A stretch of 23,585 nt of DNA from CAZLKN01 sp964560135 (GTDB lineage Bacteria; Actinomycetota; JAICYB01). Where the stretch lies: the NCBI GenBank assembly GCA_964560135.1, contig CAZLKN010000046.1:1-23585 (forward strand), given 5' to 3'. Both the position numbers and the translations under genes were made by a program. Of the stretch, positions 1 through 5,347 are shown piece after piece. Below the pieces are notes generated by a model. The model searched no databases. It worked only from the letters and a program-made list of their open reading frames with translations, and was not told the DNA's origin. How positions within the stretch are numbered: the stretch's first letter is position 1; each line of letters begins with the position of its first letter.

Positions 1-62
1 ACGCATGTTCGTATCCTAGCGGACGCCAGTGACACGTTTGGTCCCGTCGCAGCGCGCAGCAC

Positions 63-872
63 TCACCCCGTCAGACCGACGATCAGGTCGACGACGGGCG
101 CATTGGCTGTCGCCTCGGCCCCCAGGCGGTCTGGGTGCGGCCACCCCACCGCCGTCGTCACCATCCGGTAGATCACCGCCCGGGCCAGGTACTGCTCCAG
201 ATCCGTGATGTGCGCCACATGGTCGAGGATGGACGGATCGGCCCCCTCCCAGGTCAACGCGTCCACGACCACGATCGCCGCGGCGAACCCCGCTGGACGG
301 TGGTAGGGAACGAAGTCGATCACCGCGGGGGGCAGACCCTCGGCGAACAGGACGTTGCCTCCGAGATCGCCGTGGATCACCTGGGCCGGCGCATCGAGCG
401 CACGCAGCATGCGATGCAGCCGCGCCACCAGAGCATCGAGGGGCGCCGGCACCGGCGGATCGGCCTCGCCCCAGGCCGCGCGGTCCCCCCAGGACCAGGG
501 ATCGTCCCGGCGGTCGAGAAAGGCCGGCCGCGGGACGCCGACGAGGGCCCGGTGGAAGGCGTCGCAGACGGCCAGGACCTCGTCCCACCGTCCCGCCCTG
601 TCGTGTTCACCCTCGACCAGTCGGACCGCCGTCCAGCCGTCGGAGACCCAGGGGCCCTCCCGGGAGCGGACGGGACGGGCGACGCGGAACCCATCCTCCG
701 GCAAGGAGGCCAGCACCTCCGCACACCACGCTGCCTCCGTCGGATCCGAGGTCGGCTTGAGGACGATCCCGTCCGCGGCCCAGCACGGGCTCTGCTCCCC
801 GCCGATCCGCACCGGGTCGCGGACGCCGAAAGCCGCAAGGACGGAATCCGGTGGACGAAGCTCAGCCGTCAT
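63..872 (-). CDS. Phosphotransferase-like protein, resembles TIGR02569 actinobacterial family
   Basis: The 269-residue protein has a protein-kinase-like (aminoglycoside phosphotransferase) fold signature. It shows a VLKP stretch with a candidate ATP-contacting Lys39, the catalytic-loop motif HGDLGGN at 167-173, and VIDF with a candidate metal-binding Asp186. The N-terminal third (VLAAFG at 11-16, then EAAWCAEVLASLPEDGFRVA at 46-65) closely resembles my memory of TIGR02569, a single-copy actinobacterial family of unknown function. The ATG start is chosen because GGGAGGG lies just upstream; a much longer open frame in this register is antisense to the neighbouring ATPase gene. From memory, a TIGR02569 member lies near adnAB in Mycobacterium, which would fit the helicases in this window. 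The substrate is unknown. The gene is divergent from the ATPase gene. Confidence 0.8.
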   Translation of the reverse strand: MTAELRPPDSVLAAFGVRDPVRIGGEQSPCWAADGIVLKPTSDPTEAAWCAEVLASLPEDGFRVARPVRSREGPWVSDGWTAVRLVEGEHDRAGRWDEVLAVCDAFHRALVGVPRPAFLDRRDDPWSWGDRAAWGEADPPVPAPLDALVARLHRMLRALDAPAQVIHGDLGGNVLFAEGLPPAVIDFVPYHRPAGFAAAIVVVDALTWEGADPSILDHVAHITDLEQYLARAVIYRMVTTAVGWPHPDRLGAEATANAPVVDLIVGLTG

Positions 873-1062
873 ACGCACCCTCCCGGACGGATCTCCAGTA
901 CGCCGTATACCCGCCGAGAACGGTACCGATGAGCCGTCGGGATCCGGCCCCCGCGTATCCTTGTGCCGAAGACCGATGCCAGAGTCTGAGGAGACCGTCG
1001 CCGCGATCGCAGCGGCCACTGCACGTGACCGCTTCCTGATCGCCGCGCGAGGGGGGAAGACC
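873..1062. promoter_or_regulatory. Divergent intergenic region between phosphotransferase-like gene and ATPase
   Basis: These 190 bases separate two divergently transcribed genes and should hold both promoters. On the minus strand, GGGAGGG just before the first gene is a good ribosome-binding site, and a TATACG hexamer further up is a possible -10 element. On the plus strand, GAGGGGGGA ends about 6 bases before the GTG at 1063 and decides that start. An in-frame ATG at 976 has no ribosome-binding site. I could not identify a convincing -35 on either strand. Confidence 0.4.
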
Positions 1063-3771
1063 GTGCGCAAGTCGAATCTCAGGCCGGCCCTCACCTCCTT
1101 CGTCGGCCGGGCCCCCGAGCGCGCAGAGCTCGCTCGCACCGTCGGGGCGAGCCGCCTCCTGACCATCACCGGCCCCGCCGGATGCGGCAAGACCCGGATC
1201 GCGCTCGAGGTCGCGCAGGATCTCGCCGACGCCAACCTGGGAGGCGTGTTCGTCGCAGAACTGGACGCCGTCGTGGACGGCCGACGCGTCCCAGCCGTGA
1301 TCGCCGCGGCCTTGGGCGTGGACGAGGATCCCGACCTCGTCCTCCTCGACGTGATCGCCGAGGTCCTCGGTGACGAACCCACGCTCCTGGTCCTGGACAA
1401 CTGCGAGCATCTCCTCGACGCCTGCGCCCGGGCCGCGACCGAGCTGCTGACGAACGCCCCCGGGCTGCGGATCCTGGCCACGAGCCACGAGCCGCTCGGC
1501 GTCGCCGGGGAGGCCGTGTGGCCGCTCGCGCCCCTCACGGTGCCCGAGCCCCAGGCCACCGATGTCGCAGCGATCCACACCAGCGACGCCGTGAGTCTGT
1601 TCTGCGAGCGGGCACGCCTGGGCCAGCCCTCCTTCACCCTGGACGAACGCAACGCCGGGGCCGTCGTCCGCATCTGCCGTGGGTTCGACGGGCTCCCGCT
1701 GGCGATCGAGCTCGCGGCGGCCCGGATCCCGCTTCTGCAACCCCAGGAGATCGCCGAGCGCCTCCACGAGCAGCTCGACGACCTCCGCTCGCCGCACCGG
1801 GACCTCCCCGACCGGCAACGGACCCTGCGGGCCGCATTCGACTGGGGACACGGACTGCTGGCCGAGCCCGAGCAGATCCTCTTCCGTCGCCTGGGCGTCT
1901 TCGCCGGCGGGTTCTCGCTGCCGGCGGCCGAGCAGGTCTGCGGGGACCACGTCCTCGATCGCCGGGAGATCCTCGGTCTCCTGGGCGCACTGGTGCGGCG
2001 CTCGCTCGTCCGGGCGGAGGATCTGGGGGGCCGCACCAGGTACCGGATGCTCGAGACCCTGCGCCGGTACGCGGGTGAGCGGCTGTCGTCGGCAGGGGAG
2101 CAGGACGAGCTGGAGCGCAGGCACCTGCGCTGGGCCCTGCCGCTGGCCGAGGATGCCGCATCCGAGCTGAGCGGGCCCGACCAGAGCAGGTGGATGGACC
2201 TGCTGGAGCTCGAGCACGACAACCTCCGAACCGCACTCCGGTGGGCCCTCGACGACGACCCGCCGGCTGCACAGCGTCTCGCCGCGGCGCTGGCGCGGTT
2301 CTGGGAGATCCGGGGGCACATCTCGGAGGGGCGTGGCTGGCTCGAGGCAGCGGCCGCCTCGGGCACCGACTCCCCCGCCCGCGCGCCGGTGCTCCTGCAC
2401 GCGGCGGTGTTCGCGCGGATGCAACGGGACTACACCGCCAGCCGCGCCCGGGCGCAGGAGGCGCTCACGCTCCTGAGGGACGCCGGTGACGAGCGGGGCG
2501 TGGCCTCCTCGCTGGCTGCGCTCGGAAGCGTGGAGTGGTCCGACGGCGCGGCGCAGGCCCGGTCCCTGTCGTCGGACAGCATCGCCATCGACCGTCTGCT
2601 GGCGCAGACGCAGCGCATCACCGGAACCGTAGACGATCTCGGGACCATGGCCTGGGAGGCCGGGGACCCGGCATCGGTGCGCACGCTGCACGAGCAGGCG
2701 CTGGAGATCGCCCGGCGCCGCGGCGACCCGGACGCGGAGGCCGCCTCGCTGCTGTGGCTCGGCAACGTCGCCTTCGCGACCGCCGACCACACCGGAGCCC
2801 GGGCCCGCTACGAGGAGGCCCTGGCGCTGCTCCGGCGGACCGGGAACCGGCGCCGGACCGCCGATGCGCTCGGCAACCTGGGCTTGCTCGCCCAGGCCGA
2901 AGGGGACCTGGCGGGGGCCGCGCAGCTCCACACCGAGAGCCTGGAGCTGCGCCGGGCGATCGGCCACCGTCGCGGCATCGCCGTGGCCTGCCTGAACCTG
3001 GGCGACCTCGCCCTCGCATCCGGGCGCACCGGAGAGGCCCACACGCTGTTCGCCGAGGCCCGCGACCTGGCCGACGGCCTCGGCGACGAGCGCATCCGTG
3101 CCGTCGCCGTCAACCGGCTCCCGTCCGTCGACGACGCCCCGGCCCGCGAGGACGGGCCCCCGGCGGCGACCGCCGCCACACTGCGCCGGGAGGGCGAGAT
3201 CTGGGCGTTCGTGTTCGACGGACGGCCGGTGCGGGTGAAGGATGCGAAGGGCGTCCGCCACCTCGCGACGCTGCTCGCCCATCCCCGGCGGGAGTTCCAC
3301 GTCCTGGATCTGGCCCGGGGCGGCGCCTCGTGGAGCGGCTCGGGGTCCACCGACCACGCCGACCGCCTGGTCGTCCGCGCCGACCCCTTCGGAGACGCCG
3401 GGGAGGTGCTCGACCCGGAGGCCAAGGAGGCCTACCGGGCCCGGATCCGCGAACTCGACGAGGAAATCGAGGACGCCGAGGCCTGGTCGGATCCCGAACG
3501 CTCCGCGCGGGCCCGTGAGGAGCGCGAGCAGCTCGTGCAGCAGCTCGCGTCCGCTGTGGGGCTCGGGGGCCGCGACCGGGCGGTGTCCGGTGCCTCTGAG
3601 CGGGCCCGCTGGAGCGTGTCCCGGACGATCCGCTCGGCGATCCGGCGGATCGGCGAACACCATCCGGCCCTCGCCGACCACCTGGAGCATGCCGTCCGGA
3701 CGGGCACCTTCTGCACCTACGAACCGGATCCCGCACTGCCGCTGACCTGGGAGGTTTCCGAGATCACCTGA
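1063..3771 (+). CDS. STAND-type (NB-ARC-like) ATPase with TPR repeats, putative regulator
   Basis: The 902-residue protein begins with the LTSFVGR motif (9-15) usual at the N terminus of this ATPase class. Walker A GPAGCGKT is at 37-44, Walker B LLVLDNCEHLLD at 108-119, a sensor-like LATSHEPLG follows, and GLPLAIE lies near 210. A winged-helix-like segment and tetratricopeptide-like helices (about 460-695) come next. Residues from about 710 form a separate conserved-looking module: an EGEIWAFVFDGRPVRV opening, a charged helix, and a GTFCTYEPDP ending. I recall this module on many actinobacterial ATPases and SARP/LuxR-type regulators but cannot name it. No BTAD or LuxR DNA-binding domain is visible, so its output is unclear. 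The GTG start is preferred over ATG 976 because of GAGGGGGGA and because family members usually begin just before LTSFVGR. Two small genes follow on the same strand and may be co-transcribed. Confidence 0.8.
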   Translation: MRKSNLRPALTSFVGRAPERAELARTVGASRLLTITGPAGCGKTRIALEVAQDLADANLGGVFVAELDAVVDGRRVPAVIAAALGVDEDPDLVLLDVIAEVLGDEPTLLVLDNCEHLLDACARAATELLTNAPGLRILATSHEPLGVAGEAVWPLAPLTVPEPQATDVAAIHTSDAVSLFCERARLGQPSFTLDERNAGAVVRICRGFDGLPLAIELAAARIPLLQPQEIAERLHEQLDDLRSPHRDLPDRQRTLRAAFDWGHGLLAEPEQILFRRLGVFAGGFSLPAAEQVCGDHVLDRREILGLLGALVRRSLVRAEDLGGRTRYRMLETLRRYAGERLSSAGEQDELERRHLRWALPLAEDAASELSGPDQSRWMDLLELEHDNLRTALRWALDDDPPAAQRLAAALARFWEIRGHISEGRGWLEAAAASGTDSPARAPVLLHAAVFARMQRDYTASRARAQEALTLLRDAGDERGVASSLAALGSVEWSDGAAQARSLSSDSIAIDRLLAQTQRITGTVDDLGTMAWEAGDPASVRTLHEQALEIARRRGDPDAEAASLLWLGNVAFATADHTGARARYEEALALLRRTGNRRRTADALGNLGLLAQAEGDLAGAAQLHTESLELRRAIGHRRGIAVACLNLGDLALASGRTGEAHTLFAEARDLADGLGDERIRAVAVNRLPSVDDAPAREDGPPAATAATLRREGEIWAFVFDGRPVRVKDAKGVRHLATLLAHPRREFHVLDLARGGASWSGSGSTDHADRLVVRADPFGDAGEVLDPEAKEAYRARIRELDEEIEDAEAWSDPERSARAREEREQLVQQLASAVGLGGRDRAVSGASERARWSVSRTIRSAIRRIGEHHPALADHLEHAVRTGTFCTYEPDPALPLTWEVSEIT

Positions 3772-3774
3772 CCG

Positions 3775-3790
3775 GTGCACGGCCGTGCAC
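3775..3790. repeat. Perfect 16-bp palindrome after the ATPase stop codon
   Basis: GTGCACGGCCGTGCAC is self-complementary over all 16 bases and starts 3 bases after the ATPase stop. It could form a short hairpin (6-bp stem, GGCC loop) or be a symmetric protein-binding site. No T tract follows, so termination is not well supported. Confidence 0.5.
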
Positions 3791-3814
3791 TCCATCCGCA
3801 CGCCTGCTTGGTGA

Positions 3815-3833
3815 CGGGCCCGCAGGGGGCCCG
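3815..3833 (+). other. GC-rich hairpin upstream of small exported-protein gene
   Basis: CGGGCCC and GGGCCCG flank a 5-base loop (GCAGG), giving a 7-bp stem about 10 bases before the ribosome-binding site AAGGAGGTG of the gene at 3856. It may be a weak terminator after the ATPase gene or a 5' leader hairpin that sets the relative expression of the downstream genes. Confidence 0.35.
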
Positions 3834-3855
3834 GAAGCGACCAAGGAGGTGCGAG

Positions 3856-4413
3856 ATGGAGGATCGGCGCAAGCAGATCCTGAAGGGGATCGCGGGCGGC
3901 GTGGCGGTCGTGGCCGTGATCGCGGCACTGGCTCTGGACGTCGGCGGCGGCAGCGCGGTCGAGACCGACTCCAGGTCACCCGTGGAGCTGGTGGTCCCGG
4001 AGAAGGACGGCGTGGGGACATCCCCCAGCCGCACGACGAACGGTGGGAGCGCCCCGGCCCCCGCGTCGACCGGAGCCGGCAGCGACAGCTCGGGCGGGTC
4101 CGCCCCGGCCGACGAGCCCGCCGGGACCCCCGAGCCGGACCACGCCGAGGAGTGCGAACCTCCCCTCCAGCCCGCCCCCGGCGGCGGCTGCATGTGGGTG
4201 GATCCGGGCCCCGACGAGGATCCCGATGACGGCGGGAACGGCGGCGGTGGCGGGCCGTACCCGCAGGGCAACAAGCACACCTACGACCAGGGCGACCAGA
4301 AGCTCGCCCACGACGAGGGCGGCTCCGGTGGCCAGCCCACGCCGCCCCCGCCCGGGCACGGAGAGGGCGCGTACGACAACTGCCGCGCCAAGAAGTCGCA
4401 GCAGGCCTGCTAG
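3856..4413 (+). CDS. Small acidic low-complexity protein with N-terminal membrane or export segment
   Basis: I do not recognise this 185-residue protein. A positively charged start (MEDRRKQILK) leads into a hydrophobic stretch at about 11-28, then a Ser/Gly/Pro/Asp-rich tail. It is probably membrane-anchored facing out, or exported with possible cleavage after GGGSA. Four cysteines (100, 112, 176 and the last residue, 185) could form disulfides outside the cell. Residues 142 onward contain TYDQGDQKLAHDE, which echoes a motif in the next gene. The ATG start follows a near-perfect ribosome-binding site, AAGGAGGTG, with a 5-base spacer. It lies 84 bases after the ATPase gene on the same strand. 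Confidence 0.75.
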   Translation: MEDRRKQILKGIAGGVAVVAVIAALALDVGGGSAVETDSRSPVELVVPEKDGVGTSPSRTTNGGSAPAPASTGAGSDSSGGSAPADEPAGTPEPDHAEECEPPLQPAPGGGCMWVDPGPDEDPDDGGNGGGGGPYPQGNKHTYDQGDQKLAHDEGGSGGQPTPPPPGHGEGAYDNCRAKKSQQAC

Positions 4414-4488
4414 CCGGGATCCGGCGGCAGGGTCGACCGAAGGAGCCGACCGGCACCGGGCCGGCGGCACGAGACAAAGGAGACCGAC

Positions 4489-5037
4489 ATGAACCGCACG
4501 AAGCTGATCGCGTACCTCGTCGGCGCCTCGATGCTCCTCGGAGCGGGAACGGCCCTCAGCGAGGACAACAAGGACGACGACAAGATGACCTACGAGGACG
4601 GCAAGGAGGCCTGCGACCAGGCCGGCGGCGACTTCGAGTACGACGGCGGGGGCTGGGGCTGCGACCTCGGCGACGGATACGGGTTCGGGTACGACCGCGT
4701 CGACGACACGTTCTTCACCTGGGAGCCCTACTCCAACCCCCCGCAGGACCCGCCGCCCTCCGGTGGCAAGCCCGTCTCGGACAGCGGGGTGGTCACTTAC
4801 GACGAGGACCAGAAGGTGCTCGAGGACACCGAGGCCCCGGCCAGCGACCCGAAGCACGACACGCAGACCCACTTCACCGCGGGCGAGCAAGAAGCGACGG
4901 CGGCCGACCCCGAACCCGACCACGAAACACAGGACGACGACGTCACGGCCCCCTCCGAGCCCGAGGGCAAGTCGGGTCCGACCTGGACGAAACAGCGCTA
5001 CACGACCGGCGATGAGCAGCGCGCCACCACCGGGTAG
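4489..5037 (+). CDS. Small secreted highly acidic protein
   Basis: I do not recognise this 182-residue protein. It has a signal peptide (Lys/Arg start, hydrophobic core, likely cleavage after ALS at residue 24), then a mature chain very rich in Asp and Glu. One Cys pair (42 and 58) brackets a Gly/Asp/aromatic-rich segment reading GGDFEYDGGGWG. At 103 onward TYDEDQKVLED resembles TYDQGDQKLAHD of the preceding protein, suggesting related roles or shared ancestry of that segment. The acidity would suit cation binding or a high-salt exterior, but this is inference. The ATG follows AAAGGAG with a normal spacer. It lies 75 bases after the preceding gene and is followed by a strong terminator, so it probably closes the unit. 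Confidence 0.75.
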   Translation: MNRTKLIAYLVGASMLLGAGTALSEDNKDDDKMTYEDGKEACDQAGGDFEYDGGGWGCDLGDGYGFGYDRVDDTFFTWEPYSNPPQDPPPSGGKPVSDSGVVTYDEDQKVLEDTEAPASDPKHDTQTHFTAGEQEATAADPEPDHETQDDDVTAPSEPEGKSGPTWTKQRYTTGDEQRATTG

Positions 5038-5048
5038 TGGACACCCGA

Positions 5049-5090
5049 TCATGAGGAGCCCGGGCCCCCAGGGGTCCGGGCTCCTCATGA
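5049..5090 (+). terminator. Strong perfect-stem hairpin terminator
   Basis: Two 15-base arms (TCATGAGGAGCCCGG and its exact reverse complement) enclose a short GC-rich loop that can extend the stem further. It begins 12 bases after the stop of the acidic-protein gene. No U tract follows, which is common for actinobacterial hairpin terminators. The symmetric stem could work in either direction, but both neighbouring genes are on the plus strand. Confidence 0.8.
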
Positions 5091-5117
5091 CGGACCGGGA
5101 TCCAGGCCCCCTCCTCC

Positions 5118-5262
5118 GGTTCCCCCTGGGGGACAACGTGGCGCTGGATTGCTCGAACTGAACCCTACGTCGTCCCCCAGGGGGTCTCACACGACCCCCA
5201 GCGGACGACGTTGCACGATCTTTGCGGCGCAGCCGTCAACGTCGTCCCGTAGGGGTTCCCGA
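5118..5262. repeat. Four-copy repeat array in alternating orientation
   Basis: A roughly 20 to 25-base element occurs four times: 5118-5142 (minus), 5167-5186 (plus), 5191-5216 (minus) and 5237-5262 (plus). Read in one direction the shared core is ACGTYGTCC, then 2 to 4 bases, then a run of four or five G. The two best copies contain the small palindrome CCCCCAGGGGG. Centre spacings are about 48, 26 and 46 bases, so the array is a tandem pair of inverted doublets with a period of about 73. It sits wholly between the terminator and the promoter of the AdnA-like gene. Confidence 0.75.
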
Positions 5263-5300
5263 ACGAGACTCAGAGGGAAAGGCCGAGCGTGCCACGGGGG

Positions 5301-5323
5301 ACGTCACCCCCCTGCCGTATCGT
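5301..5323 (+). promoter_or_regulatory. Candidate PafBC/RecA-independent damage promoter of adnA-like gene
   Basis: TATCGT at 5318-5323 fits the TANNNT -10 consensus. GTCA lies so that the spacing to the -10 is exactly that of the mycobacterial RecA-NDp consensus TTGTCRGTG-N8-TANNNT. Only four of the nine upstream positions match, so the call rests mainly on the shared block with the adnB-like promoter (18548-18570). The predicted transcript starts near 5330, leaving a short leader with ribosome-binding site AAGGGA before ATG 5348. Confidence 0.45.
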
Positions 5324-5347
5324 GGATGCTCACGAAGGGACCAGGGC

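Noticed and set aside
1..62. A gene fragment at the left edge
   Set aside because: Too short to assign, with no recognisable coding similarity; the overlapping 190-codon minus-strand frame is a shadow of the phosphotransferase-like gene.
976..1062. N-terminal extension of the ATPase from ATG 976
   Set aside because: There is no ribosome-binding site there, whereas GTG 1063 has GAGGGGGGA and begins the protein where relatives begin.
862..3801. Long open frame of about 979 codons on the minus strand opposite the ATPase gene
   Set aside because: It is antisense to a gene with clear Walker and TPR motifs, has no recognisable domain, and is the expected by-product of high-GC third codon positions.
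5118..5142. DnaA-box cluster / replication origin
   Set aside because: TTGTCCCCC in one copy resembles TTGTCCACA, but the other copies read CGTCC, and no dnaA, dnaN or AT-rich unwinding region is present.
5118..5262. CRISPR-like array
   Set aside because: There are only four imperfect copies in alternating orientation with unequal spacers and no cas genes, which fits inverted repeat doublets and not CRISPR.
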